Below are positions 1 through 7,942 of a stretch of 51,867 nucleotides of DNA, in pieces (within the stretch, counting starts at the first letter, position 1; each line of letters begins with the position of its first letter). A program made the translations under genes and the position numbers. The stretch spans positions 1 to 51,867 of the IMG/VR virus record IMGVR_UViG_3300033233_000052; one strand, 5' to 3'. Below the pieces are notes generated by a model that saw nothing but the letters and a program-made list of their open reading frames with translations, was not told the origin of the DNA and made no database searches. Source of the stretch: a virus.

Positions 1-618
1 CTCCGTAAGTGCGGCGATTCCGTCGTCAAACTTTGCCGTACCGACCGTGGCGGAATACAGGTCGATGTCTGTCACGCCACCAACCGGTGCTTCAAGACAC
101 ATGATACGACCACCGAGGATGGTGCCATTCAGTGCCGCCGTGATCTGCCCGATATGCGCTGCCGCTGCTGCCCCTTGACCAATCACGTCAAGGTCGGTGG
201 TTGAGGAACTGAGTCCTGTAAGGTCGATCAGAACTTCGGTTTTCTTGACGCTGCCGATTTTGGTGACAGCATCGGCATACACCGTGCCGACCCCGCCCGT
301 GATCCCTGCGGGGGCTTCGACTGACAGCACCTGGCCATCCAGCACGTTCAGTTCAGCCGCGCTCGCGGTCATTGACGTCCCAGCGCCTGCACCCAGCTTC
401 AAGTCGGCCACCGCGAGCACGTCCACGTCCTTGTTAGCGCCAAGAACGAGGGCCATACTCGCCACCGCCGTGCCTGGAACCGAATCATCCAGGTAGTTAA
501 TTTCCGCTGCACTGGAGGTCAACCCGACAATGACATCAGCCGGATCAGAAACAGATACTTCGGAGTCCTTGTGAATGTTGGCATTCACCACTTCCCGTAC
601 GACCAGTTTACTTGTCAT
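1..618 (-). CDS. Virion structural protein, partial (C-terminus beyond left edge)
   Basis: The first 206 residues are present and the frame is still open at the window edge. Two copies of a short motif are visible, SAAEINYLD near residues 36-44 and SAAELNVLDG near 86-95. S/T-A-A-E-[IL]-N-x-L-D segments recur in phage fibre and head-decoration proteins. The composition is rich in Ala, Val, Gly and Asp with no membrane segment. An AAGGAG ribosome binding site lies 8 bases before the ATG. Its place just downstream of the capsid and cement genes suggests a head fibre or decoration protein. The exact role is inference. Confidence 0.65.
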   Translation of the reverse strand, partial: MTSKLVVREVVNANIHKDSEVSVSDPADVIVGLTSSAAEINYLDDSVPGTAVASMALVLGANKDVDVLAVADLKLGAGAGTSMTASAAELNVLDGQVLSVEAPAGITGGVGTVYADAVTKIGSVKKTEVLIDLTGLSSSTTDLDVIGQGAAAAAHIGQITAALNGTILGGRIMCLEAPVGGVTDIDLYSATVGTAKFDDGIAALTE

Positions 619-698
619 GTCGACTACTCCTTGTATTCAGTTAAGCAAATACGCCCCGCGACTTAGCGAGGCGTATCCTTGTTTGCAATGCGGCGACC

Positions 699-1193
699 CT
701 AGTCCTTCGCGATCCAAGCCGAGTAATTGATGCCAGTGGCGATGGTTCCCACGACGATCGTCTTGATACGCAGGTACGGGTAGACGGTGCCGTTGCGCTC
801 GTTGCGGAAGGGTACCACATACCGCCCGACCACGTCGTCGGTGCCGTTTGCCAGCACGCCCGCAGCGCCGCGAGTCGATGCCTTGTCGCAGATCGTCATG
901 GAAGCCAGCGGGGCAATCGCCGCAGCAGTACCGAACCCGGCAACCGTTGAACCCTGCAATACGACCTCATAGCTCTCATCGCTGGAGTCAATTTCCACCG
1001 CGGTGGCGTCGATAACCAGATAGGCATCCAGCAACCCGGAACCAACGTTCAGTTCCAGCGAGCCATCCGCCGTGGCGCCGACCAACGCCGCGGCCTTGAG
1101 CAGCAGGTTGGCGTCGTAGGTGAATTGCGAGTACAGGTTGGCCATGAACATGAACAACCCAGTCCCCGCCAGATATTTCCAAAGTGCTTTCAT
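699..1193 (-). CDS. Probable capsid cement protein, Bbp16-like
   Basis: A 164-residue protein encoded immediately after the major capsid gene. After a hydrophobic first 20 residues it reads as an all-beta protein with repeated short Val/Ile/Leu strands separated by Gly and Asp turns. Size, position and the conserved-looking stretch around SQFTYDANLLLK recall the Bbp16-type capsid cement proteins of Bordetella phage BPP-1 relatives. Such proteins sit on the outer capsid surface and stabilise it. The hydrophobic start is unusual, and an internal ATG at residue 15 could be the real start. Assignment to Bbp16 is from memory of the family and is not proven. Confidence 0.55.
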   Translation of the reverse strand: MKALWKYLAGTGLFMFMANLYSQFTYDANLLLKAAALVGATADGSLELNVGSGLLDAYLVIDATAVEIDSSDESYEVVLQGSTVAGFGTAAAIAPLASMTICDKASTRGAAGVLANGTDDVVGRYVVPFRNERNGTVYPYLRIKTIVVGTIATGINYSAWIAKD

Positions 1194-1235
1194 TTCCGTT
1201 TCCTTTTGATGAGATTGAGAGGTGTCGGCGCTGGC

Positions 1236-2267
1236 TTACGCGACGAACGCTGCGTTGCTGATCGACCAAATGCGCGTGGCGGCCCGCCCGTTGTACACAG
1301 CGAAGCCGTTGTACCACTCCACCCGCGTGCGGTACACCGGCGCGGTCTGAAGCTCGCCGAGGTCGCGCACATCCACACCGCCGTTTTGCAGGCCCTGGAT
1401 CGCGCCGTCGCCCATACTGAGCACGTAGATGCTGGCGCCAGTAGCAGCAAAGTTTCCGCCGTTGCTCACCTCGTTGAAGCCGAGGATCGCTGCGCCCGCT
1501 TCGTCCAGGTCCACGACCAGGATCGGCAGGTCATTGTACATCGTCACCCGGCGACCGAACGCATCTTTGTCGTAAGTGATATAGCCGCCTACCGTGGTGG
1601 TACGCGCAGCCTGGGTGAGCCGACGCCGCAGCGCCTTCGACATCAGCAAATGCGTGGGGTTGAGCGTCTGATCGATCGCCTGGTCCAGGATTTGCAGCGA
1701 CAGCGGATCGCCGCCCTGCGTGGTGCCGGCGGGAATCTTCTGGTTGCCGGTGATACGTACCTGCAGGCCGTCAAACTCGCGAGGGTCGGACTGGTTGTCG
1801 CCCTTGATAAACTTCTTCGTCCACGCCAAGGACAGCGCGCGGATCTTCATCGCCTCCTGTGTGGAACGCTGGGCCATGCCCGTCGTATCGACGATGAACT
1901 TGTCCACATCGAGGTCACCACCTGCGATGACCAACGCTTCGGTCAGCGGGTTGAGCACGCCAGTAGAAGGCGTATAGGCCTCGTTCACGCCGCGGAAGCC
2001 AACGCCAGGCAAGCTGTCTTCACGATTGTACTTCATCGCGTTGCCGGGGATGGTGTCGAACGGCAGCGTCATCAAAATGTCGGACGAACCGGCGTACAGC
2101 TCAATGACCGCCTGACGGATGACGTCGCCAGTTTCCAGTTTGGCCGCCTCGACCAAAGTCAGGCCACCGAGGACAAGGCCGGAACTGGCCAGGTAGTTAA
2201 ACAGCTTTTGATTCGCAGCGGACAGAAGAGTCACGACCGCGAGGAAGAGATTTTTGATACGGGCCAT
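1236..2267 (-). CDS. Major capsid protein (HK97 fold)
   Basis: A 343-residue protein with the length and layout of phage major capsid proteins. It has a helical N-terminal arm, a long E-loop-like segment, and a C-terminal half with phrases typical of the family (DGLQVRITGNQK, DLPILVVDLDEAG, VRDLGELQTAPVYRTRVEWY). Order around it is scaffold, capsid, cement, as expected. An AAGGAG site lies 7 bases before the ATG. The first 20 residues are hydrophobic and could be removed during maturation, but no canonical prohead protease gene is visible. A terminator-like hairpin precedes the gene, so it may have its own transcript. Confidence 0.85.
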   Translation of the reverse strand: MARIKNLFLAVVTLLSAANQKLFNYLASSGLVLGGLTLVEAAKLETGDVIRQAVIELYAGSSDILMTLPFDTIPGNAMKYNREDSLPGVGFRGVNEAYTPSTGVLNPLTEALVIAGGDLDVDKFIVDTTGMAQRSTQEAMKIRALSLAWTKKFIKGDNQSDPREFDGLQVRITGNQKIPAGTTQGGDPLSLQILDQAIDQTLNPTHLLMSKALRRRLTQAARTTTVGGYITYDKDAFGRRVTMYNDLPILVVDLDEAGAAILGFNEVSNGGNFAATGASIYVLSMGDGAIQGLQNGGVDVRDLGELQTAPVYRTRVEWYNGFAVYNGRAATRIWSISNAAFVA

Positions 2268-2375
2268 GGCTGGCTCCTTTCAAATCGGTGAATGGGAAAC
2301 TGCGCCTACCGCTTGCCCATCCCGGACAATTTGTTGGAGCCACCCACTTCCCGTGAGAGACCAACCCAGTCTTAC

Positions 2376-2415
2376 CAAAAACTACCTGCCCTCTCCCAAT
2401 CCCAGGAGGGGGCAG
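2376..2415 (-). terminator. Terminator-like hairpin between scaffold and capsid genes
   Basis: Read on the minus strand, CTGCCC and GGGCAG arms (2386-2415), extended by CTC/GAG with a small bulge, are followed by a run of five T. It lies in a 196-base gap (2268-2463) with no gene. It may act as a leaky terminator or as a stabiliser of the 5' end of the capsid transcript. I see no clear -35/-10 pair in the rest of the gap. Confidence 0.45.
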
Positions 2416-2463
2416 CCAAACACCACTATGAACTCACCTTCCAGCGAAGTAAATGACCTGATT

Positions 2464-3501
2464 CTACTTCCCTTGAGCCGCCCGCGCTGCTGTCAACCGT
2501 GCAGTGGGTGACAGGCCAGACAGATCCGGTTTTCCACTGATACCCTTTCCGCCGCGAGCACCGCCGCCCGACCCACCCGCTGGCCACCAATGAGGTTTCT
2601 TCTCCATCATTCCTTCCAGCCATTCCAGCGGACCAAAGGGCGTTTTACCATCTTTGCCCAGCACCGGCTCCTCAGTGTCACCATCCAGCTGCACCGCGTG
2701 GCCGTCATCGTCGATGGAAAAGATATTGCGAGCGTGCAAAAGAGCATCATCGATCGCTGAGGGATGGAGGCCAATATTCACTGCTGCCTCACGCACCTCA
2801 TTATCGAGCACCCGCTCCATGAACGTGCTGGCCACTTCCATCGCGCCGGACTCGCGCGCCGACGCCTCTTCAATCAGCTTCTGCTGCGCTTCCGTGTGCT
2901 TGGCCATGCGTTTCTCGATCACATCCTCGATCTTCCCCTCCTTGATCAAGCGACGTTCCTCCTCACTGGCGAACTTGGACATGATCCCCTTCATCTCTTC
3001 CGGGTCAATGCCCTCGAACGGCCGCAGGGCGTCAGCGAGCTTGCGCTCGGCTTCAGCCTTGGTCAACTTCACGGCGTCACGCTCAGCCCCAAGTGCCTTC
3101 TTGAGTCCAGCGACATCCTCGACCTCCACTTTCGCGGGGTTGATCTTCCATTTCTTCGTCGTCGCGTCCTGCTCATACCAGGCCCGCTGGAACTCCGGCA
3201 ACGCCGCTACGTCATCCACCTCCAGTGCAATCGCACCGAGGGACAGGCCCATGCGACGCAGCCAACTCTGCTTCTCAAACGGAAATTCCGCCATCAACTT
3301 GACCGGCTGGAGCGGTTTACCGAACGTCAACATGCTGAGCCAAATACGCCCGGTGAACAGGATCGCGACCCGCTCACGCCACGTCGGGCGCCAGCACGAA
3401 ATCGCCTGGCCGTTGTCACCCAAATGCGCGGGTAGTGGAATGTACGGCTTCTGCTCCTTTGCGAACACAATGTTTTGCTCTTTGAACTCAATCGGTTTCA
3501 T
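2464..3501 (-). CDS. Scaffolding protein with fused N-terminal phage domain
   Basis: A 345-residue protein. From about residue 84 on it looks like a phage scaffold: a long charged helical region (roughly 105-215) rich in Lys, Glu and Ala, then a Gly-rich basic tail. The first 75 residues match a small stand-alone phage protein family recognisable by IEFKEQNIVFAK, an LPLPAH segment and IWLSMLTFGKPLQP. Here the two are in one frame. The ATG at 3501 was chosen over the GTG at 3507 because the GGAG site is 8 bases from the ATG but only 2 from the GTG. No ribosome binding site precedes the internal Met 84, which argues against two genes. Scaffolds direct procapsid assembly and leave before packaging. 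Confidence 0.7.
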   Translation of the reverse strand: MKPIEFKEQNIVFAKEQKPYIPLPAHLGDNGQAISCWRPTWRERVAILFTGRIWLSMLTFGKPLQPVKLMAEFPFEKQSWLRRMGLSLGAIALEVDDVAALPEFQRAWYEQDATTKKWKINPAKVEVEDVAGLKKALGAERDAVKLTKAEAERKLADALRPFEGIDPEEMKGIMSKFASEEERRLIKEGKIEDVIEKRMAKHTEAQQKLIEEASARESGAMEVASTFMERVLDNEVREAAVNIGLHPSAIDDALLHARNIFSIDDDGHAVQLDGDTEEPVLGKDGKTPFGPLEWLEGMMEKKPHWWPAGGSGGGARGGKGISGKPDLSGLSPTARLTAARAAQGK

Positions 3502-3573
3502 TTTCACTTCTCCTTCATGCTACAAGGTACGGCATCCCGTCGCACCATAGGTCGCCCGCGTCCTGCGGACCTT

Positions 3574-3762
3574 TCAAAATGGTGACTGGCTGGTTAAGAA
3601 CAATGCCTGCCCAGCGTCAAACCCTGCACGCCGAAGCGCGGTGTACTTGTCGAAAGACGCCTTTGCAATCAGGGCAAGCCGTTCCTTGTATTCGGCTCCC
3701 TGCATTAACTCCTGCAACGACTTCAGTGATTGCGCCTGCGTTACCTGTTCTTTCTCGTTCAT
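3574..3762 (-). CDS. Small conserved phage protein
   Basis: 62 residues, acidic N-terminus, then a helical body ending in YTALRRAGFDAGQALFL, a segment common in small proteins encoded near scaffold genes in many phages. Function unknown. The ATG overlaps the stop of the upstream gene (TGATG), which fixes the start. Confidence 0.6.
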   Translation of the reverse strand: MNEKEQVTQAQSLKSLQELMQGAEYKERLALIAKASFDKYTALRRAGFDAGQALFLTSQSPF

Positions 3763-4193
3763 CACTCACTCTCCTCGGTTGAATAGCCTACGCGAAGGTA
3801 CGCGGCCCAATCGTTTTGTTCCAACCGCTTCGCCCGCACCCAATCCATTGGTGCATATGACAGCTTGCGCAACGCCGTCGCCAGCGCAAGGGCACAGCCC
3901 TGCCCCGCGGCATAATCGTCCGCCTGGATTTCCTGTACAGCCAGGCGCAGCTTACTCGGAAACCAAAATATGCAGACACGCACATAGTTCCACCACGCAT
4001 GGTGATAATGCTGATGCCCCCGCTCATGTGCGAGCACTGCACAATACTCATTGATCGTCAGGCATTGCTTCAAGTACTCCGGCATCACAATACGGAACCC
4101 AGTGTACGCTGGCACCTTTGGGACAATAATGGCCATCAGTGCCAGATTGCCGAGGCACCAAGCAAACCACAGGGAAAGGAGGGCCACGCCCAC
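3762..4193 (-). CDS. Membrane-associated M48-like zinc metalloprotease
   Basis: 143 residues starting at GTG, with GGGGGAG five bases upstream. An N-terminal hydrophobic segment (residues 5-25) is followed by HERGH at 56-60, an HExxH zinc-binding motif. EIQADDYA at 88-95 fits the downstream Glu ligand of gluzincins in the M48/M56 group. The protein is therefore a compact membrane-linked peptidase, much shorter than cellular M48 enzymes. It sits between head genes, overlapping its neighbours by 1 base on each side. It could process a virion protein or act on the host envelope. The fold is well supported by the motifs; the substrate is unknown. Confidence 0.6.
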   Translation of the reverse strand: MGVALLSLWFAWCLGNLALMAIIVPKVPAYTGFRIVMPEYLKQCLTINEYCAVLAHERGHQHYHHAWWNYVRVCIFWFPSKLRLAVQEIQADDYAAGQGCALALATALRKLSYAPMDWVRAKRLEQNDWAAYLRVGYSTEESE

Positions 4194-4351
4194 TATTCTC
4201 CCCCTTCCGAAATGATCAGTATCTCTTCCGCCTTCTGCGCCAACGCTTTTGCAGCCCGTGACGCTGTTCGCCGCACGTAGACGGGTTTGGGGTGGGCACG
4301 ACGCTTCCGTGCAAGGAGAGCAGCTTGTCGCGCTGCCTCAGACCAGGCCAT
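4193..4351 (-). CDS. Small basic protein with MAWSEAAR N-terminal tag
   Basis: A 52-residue reading frame filling the gap between two genes, with a TAATG overlap upstream and a one-base overlap downstream. It begins MAWSEAARQAALLARKRR, the same N-terminal tag seen at 6172, 9887 and 12963. The rest is basic and Ala-rich with no known domain. Perfect coupling to both neighbours supports it as a real gene. Confidence 0.6.
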   Translation of the reverse strand: MAWSEAARQAALLARKRRAHPKPVYVRRTASRAAKALAQKAEEILIISEGGE

Positions 4352-4803
4352 TATTTGCCCTTTGCCTTTGCTACTGCTTCATCCACCGTCTGCTGAAACT
4401 CGACCACGGCGAGGCCGACGATACCCTGTGGGGCCTGCGTCGAATGGCCCCGCTCCAAGGCCATCGCGTATGGCACGTTGTTTATGATCACGTGCCTTAT
4501 CCCCGCCGCCTTGTCGGGGATGGCCGCTGCAATAGCAGCCTGCGTCGCCTCACCGCTAGGGTCGATGTTTCCGGTCTCCCCCATCGGGATGCCTGCGCCT
4601 GAGTAATTGCCATAGGACCATGACCCCCTAAAACGGCCACCGACGTAGCCCTTCGGCGGGGGCGAGGCCCACAGTGTTGCGTCGCCGACCGGTGAACGCT
4701 TATCGATGTTCGCGGCGACACCGATCACAATCTCTTTCACCGCGGCATCCGCCACCGCGGCGAACTTCTCGGAAAACTTCTTCAGGTCAAGAGAGAAGGT
4801 CAT
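4351..4803 (-). CDS. Neck/tail completion protein, HK97 gp10-like
   Basis: 150 residues when started at the ATG that overlaps the stop of the upstream gene (ATGA). The frame extends 18 codons further but the coupled start is preferred. SLDLKKFSEKF at the N-terminus, DKRSPVGDATLW near residue 36 and NNVPYAMALERGHSTQAPQG near 110 are characteristic of HK97 gp10-type head-tail connector proteins. These join the head to the tail in siphoviruses. The placement beside head genes fits. Confidence 0.7.
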   Translation of the reverse strand: MTFSLDLKKFSEKFAAVADAAVKEIVIGVAANIDKRSPVGDATLWASPPPKGYVGGRFRGSWSYGNYSGAGIPMGETGNIDPSGEATQAAIAAAIPDKAAGIRHVIINNVPYAMALERGHSTQAPQGIVGLAVVEFQQTVDEAVAKAKGK

Positions 4804-5123
4804 TGCAATATCCCACGGACCCACCGCTTCTGCGCTGGTTGTGGTAAATCCAGCCATGCAAGCACCTCAGCACGTTCTGGTTCTCCGCCGTTCATCCAAT
4901 ACCGGCCTCGATTGTTCCAAGCGCGAATGCCTATCCAGATCATGCCGTCTTCCATCAGTGTGACAATCTTGCGGGCATCGTCACCTTCCTTTGGATGACT
5001 GTTCCCGCAATAATGCCATAACTCAGCCGGCTCTGCTGGCGTTGGGTAGTGTCCTTCGCAAGTGTGGCCGATGGTATTCGACCGATGACAGTGCGGGCAC
5101 TCACCGTACATCAACTCACTCAT
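4800..5123 (-). CDS. Small zinc-ribbon-like protein, unknown function
   Basis: 107 residues. CPHCH near residue 9 plus Cys and His around 22-25 and 39 suggest a small zinc-binding module. The middle (ARKIVTLMEDGMIWIGIRAWNNR) resembles the conserved core of phage Lar-like proteins, but I cannot assign the family. It overlaps the minor head gene upstream by 4 bases. Confidence 0.5.
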   Translation of the reverse strand: MSELMYGECPHCHRSNTIGHTCEGHYPTPAEPAELWHYCGNSHPKEGDDARKIVTLMEDGMIWIGIRAWNNRGRYWMNGGEPERAEVLAWLDLPQPAQKRWVRGILQ

Positions 5124-6175
5124 TTGTACCTCGCCTTAAGCTGTTCAACGCTATTGATCCGGGTGCCGTCGAATGAAAGTACCTGTTCCAAGGTCAATTT
5201 ATTCTTACGGTACAGCTCAGCCCGGCCCGGCCCTAAACTTTCCGCCTGCCACGCGGCCCCCTTGCGGTCAAGGAATTGCTGGAATGACATATTGCCCTTG
5301 ACCGGACCGTCGCTCGACGCCCGCTGACCGATAGGCATCTTCAGCGTCTGCCCGCCACCCAGGTCCACGGACTTCGGCACGCCTACAGCAACGCAACGGC
5401 AGGACCAGTGAATTACACCTGGGCCCCCGTCCCAGTCCATCGCATGACCGATAGGCTGTGGTGGATCATCCAAGGTGTATTCTTTCAGGTCTCGTGCCCC
5501 GCAGATCTCACAGGTATGACTGTCAAGTGAACTCAACCATTGTACGGATTTGAAAGCATCCGCGTTCTTGCGATAAGTCTCCATGCGGGAGGCATTGGCT
5601 GCGGACTGAATTGATGTGTGGACGAGTGACCGGGCGTTCGACCGTGCCACATCCATGATGCCCGGGATGCCCTTCTTCGGCGAGCCGGCGATACGCGCCA
5701 CAATCTGCTCATTCGTCTCTCCTGCGACCATGCCTTGCCGAACCTCATTCGCGAACTTGAACGCGGTGCTGCGGGCCTGTTGCGACCACCAATCTGAACT
5801 CGGCGCGCCAAGCACTAGAGCATTCGAGGCTATGCGAGCAAGGAATGTTTCGGAAGGCAACGCAGCGTCAAGGACAACGGTCAGGCTCGCTACATGATTC
5901 GCTGCAACGTCAGCCGCGCTGCCCATCGCCGCCGTCAACGTGGATTCCGCGCTGGCGTAGTAAGAATTTATAACATCGGTCGCCTGCTTAAGAAGGGTCT
6001 GCGTCCGCGCCTTGTTGAAGTCGGTCAGCGGCTCGGTCATCAGCTTCGTGCTCAGCTCGGCCTGTAGCCGCGTCAGAATACCAAGCACCTTCGCCCGCAC
6101 GCCGGCCGTGTAGCGCAGCAGGGCTATTTGGCCCGAGAGCAGTTCGTCGATGATGGCTTGGCCAGTGGGAGTCAT
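5120..6175 (-). CDS. Minor head protein, Mu gpF / SPP1 gp7 family
   Basis: 351 residues. A helical N-terminal half is followed by the conserved core of the Mu gpF family: SNARSLVHTSIQSAANASR, then WLSSLDSHTCEICGARDLKEY, then IHWSCRCVAVG. The Cys/His residues in the last two probably bind a metal. In Mu and SPP1 these proteins are present in a few copies in the head, near the portal, and aid assembly or ejection. It is coupled by 4-base overlaps on both sides. Confidence 0.8.
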   Translation of the reverse strand: MTPTGQAIIDELLSGQIALLRYTAGVRAKVLGILTRLQAELSTKLMTEPLTDFNKARTQTLLKQATDVINSYYASAESTLTAAMGSAADVAANHVASLTVVLDAALPSETFLARIASNALVLGAPSSDWWSQQARSTAFKFANEVRQGMVAGETNEQIVARIAGSPKKGIPGIMDVARSNARSLVHTSIQSAANASRMETYRKNADAFKSVQWLSSLDSHTCEICGARDLKEYTLDDPPQPIGHAMDWDGGPGVIHWSCRCVAVGVPKSVDLGGGQTLKMPIGQRASSDGPVKGNMSFQQFLDRKGAAWQAESLGPGRAELYRKNKLTLEQVLSFDGTRINSVEQLKARYK

Positions 6176-6537
6176 TTCAACCTAGGCAAACGGACTGCGC
6201 GGATTGAATAAGCAGAGGCGATGTTCAACTGTTTGCCATTGATCCGATCAAACTGATTGCGCCACTTTTGCTGCACTGTGGAAACTTTGTACACCACCTT
6301 CCCATAACTGCGTGCCTCTTTCAAACTTGTCGTTGAAAATATCGCACTCCTCCCTGATCTCCCCTTGAACCCAGCATAACCAGACGCAGCACTATCATTC
6401 GGAGTCAGATGCAAACCGATCATTGGTGCTTTCATCCCTTTATACAAGCTGAATGGGCGCAATCTTTTGCCTGAGAAAGAACCCTTACGTCGCCGCATTT
6501 CAGCCGCCGCTGCCCTCGCTGCATCACTCCAGGCCAT
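6172..6537 (-). CDS. MAWSDAAR-tagged protein, possible ADP-ribosyltransferase-like fold
   Basis: 121 residues. The first 17 (MAWSDAARAAAAEMRRR) are the repeated tag of this module. After a linker, residues about 40-85 read GLHLTPNDSAASGY, then IFSTTSLKEARSYGKVVYKV, a pattern (H-x-T ... S-T-S-L-x-E-A-x-x-Y-G) reminiscent of small ADP-ribosyltransferase-like domains often encoded beside Mu gpF genes. No catalytic Glu can be placed with confidence. If the tag is a virion-targeting signal, this would be a candidate injected effector. That is inference. Confidence 0.5.
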   Translation of the reverse strand: MAWSDAARAAAAEMRRRKGSFSGKRLRPFSLYKGMKAPMIGLHLTPNDSAASGYAGFKGRSGRSAIFSTTSLKEARSYGKVVYKVSTVQQKWRNQFDRINGKQLNIASAYSIRAVRLPRLK

Positions 6538-6539
6538 CG

Positions 6540-6788
6540 CTATCTCCGGTTGATCTGATGGCGCCAGGCGTGCCCGGTTGTGCCGTCATCCCAGCGAATC
6601 CACACAGCACCATATCTCAAATCTTCACCGCGCGGACGTAACTGCCCTTCAGGCCACAGTGTAACGGTGCCCACGCGACGCGTGAGCTTCGACACAATAC
6701 GACCCCCAGCACTATACTGGTCTGCGAATTGAAACTCGGTTGGCGTTGGTTTCCGCGCGACCCCAGCATCCTGAAAACGTCCTGCCAT
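6540..6788 (-). CDS. Hypothetical protein
   Basis: 82 residues, basic, Arg- and Gly-rich, probably a small beta barrel (RVGTVTLWPEGQ, YGAVWIRWDDGTTGH). No family recognised. It sits in the coupled head operon with 2-base gaps on both sides. Confidence 0.55.
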   Translation of the reverse strand: MAGRFQDAGVARKPTPTEFQFADQYSAGGRIVSKLTRRVGTVTLWPEGQLRPRGEDLRYGAVWIRWDDGTTGHAWRHQINRR

Positions 6789-6790
6789 GG

Positions 6791-7228
6791 CTAGTTCTCC
6801 TCCAGCGTCAGTTCGTCAATCCCGTTACCACAGTACACATCGAACACGCTGGCCACCGCCACTCCCTCGCGCGACGTATGGCCGAGGTACATCGCTGCAA
6901 GCGCATAGTCACGACCGCAACCACTTGCGTAAATCGTATCCTCAATCTTCGTCGGATACGGCGTGCGCTCGTACACCCAAATACCATCAACGCGGATGAT
7001 AACCGTCGTAACCCAGTCGTCCTTGTTCTTTTGTGCGTCAGGAAACTTCTCCGGCAAGGCACCCGCCTCGTACCACGCACGCATCTGGTTAGCGTGAGCC
7101 CCATTGCCAACAAGACCGATTAGGCCGTCCCGAACTCGAAATATTTTTGTTGTCGTTCGCTGCAGGCAGTTGTACTCCACACGCTTGTCGGCGGCAAGCG
7201 TCTTACCATCCCACGCGATGACTGTCAT
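6791..7228 (-). CDS. HslV/proteasome-like Ntn hydrolase
   Basis: 145 residues beginning MTVIAWDGKTLAADKR, the signature start of phage proteins related to HslV and 20S proteasome beta subunits. In that fold removal of Met exposes Thr 2 as the nucleophile. The following conserved Asp and Lys (AADKR) and the later GNGAHA and GCGRDYALAA segments fit the fold. Such proteins in phage head modules are thought to be peptidases, though none of their substrates is clear. With the M48-like gene it makes two protease-type proteins in this head operon. Confidence 0.7.
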   Translation of the reverse strand: MTVIAWDGKTLAADKRVEYNCLQRTTTKIFRVRDGLIGLVGNGAHANQMRAWYEAGALPEKFPDAQKNKDDWVTTVIIRVDGIWVYERTPYPTKIEDTIYASGCGRDYALAAMYLGHTSREGVAVASVFDVYCGNGIDELTLEEN

Positions 7229-7231
7229 CGC

Positions 7232-7543
7232 TCAGTGCCCCTTGCCGATCCCAGCGTGCTTCATCAGCTTGTTGATCAACCCTGGGGGAGGCACCTGCAC
7301 CCGCCGCGCCTGGGTCTGCCGAAGCTGATCTGTGAAAGCCGCCTTCGCCATCTCGATCAGCCCGTACATCAACACCTGATCCTGCAACGGCCCCTCCAAC
7401 TGCAACTGGCCATTTGCGTATAGGGTGATGACAATTCGCTGCGCCACCTCCGGGCCTGCTTTCGCTTCTCCCTCACCGTTGATCGGTTTGGCCAAAGCCT
7501 CTGCAATATTGACTGCGGACTTGTCTTCCAATTCCTTGTTCAT
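7232..7543 (-). CDS. Hypothetical conserved phage protein
   Basis: 103 residues. The central segment IVITLYANGQLQLEGPLQDQVLMYGLIEMAK is of a type often met in short phage proteins of head operons, with one amphipathic sheet and one helix. Function unknown. A GGAGAAGA site precedes the ATG. Confidence 0.6.
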   Translation of the reverse strand: MNKELEDKSAVNIAEALAKPINGEGEAKAGPEVAQRIVITLYANGQLQLEGPLQDQVLMYGLIEMAKAAFTDQLRQTQARRVQVPPPGLINKLMKHAGIGKGH

Positions 7544-7561
7544 TGCTCTTCTCCTTTTTAA

Positions 7562-7942
7562 CTATCTCCGAACCACCGATAAATCTAGATATGCATCACG
7601 ACTGAAGTGAATCGCCCACGCAAGACGACCGTGCGGCTTCTTCGTCGGCTTCCTATCCATCCGCACATATACCTGCTCACGCCCGGACATTACTTTAACA
7701 ATTCTAAACATCGCTTTTGCCAGGGTACTCAGCGCCTTGCCCTGTGCTATCCAGGGAATTGCTACCAGGTCAATATCACGAAGCATTGAGCCATGAACCG
7801 TCAAAGCGTAACCGTGATTACGAGCGCATTGGGCTAGGACCTTATATCGTCTCTCCAAATACCGGGTCGTTTGACCGCCAAGCAGTACACGCTTTGCCAA
7901 CTCACGCCGCGCCATACTGATCATGACAGTATGAGCGGTCAT
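7562..7942 (-). CDS. Nucleotidyltransferase-like phage protein
   Basis: 126 residues from the ATG that overlaps the upstream stop (ATGA); 36 further upstream codons are open but uncoupled. The core TVHGSMLRDIDLVAIPW (around residue 68) has the G-S-x-x-R-D-x-D pattern of the nucleotidyltransferase fold, and KPHGRLAWAIHFSRDAYLDLSVV at the end carries a further candidate Asp. Such proteins are frequent in phages but have no established substrate. The fold call is from the motif only. Confidence 0.55.
   Translation of the reverse strand: MTAHTVMISMARRELAKRVLLGGQTTRYLERRYKVLAQCARNHGYALTVHGSMLRDIDLVAIPWIAQGKALSTLAKAMFRIVKVMSGREQVYVRMDRKPTKKPHGRLAWAIHFSRDAYLDLSVVRR

Noticed and set aside
1125-2291. 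Long plus-strand open frame (388 codons) opposite the capsid gene
   Set aside because: Antisense to a clear major capsid gene, with Arg/His-rich composition and no ribosome binding site; typical of shadow frames in this base composition.
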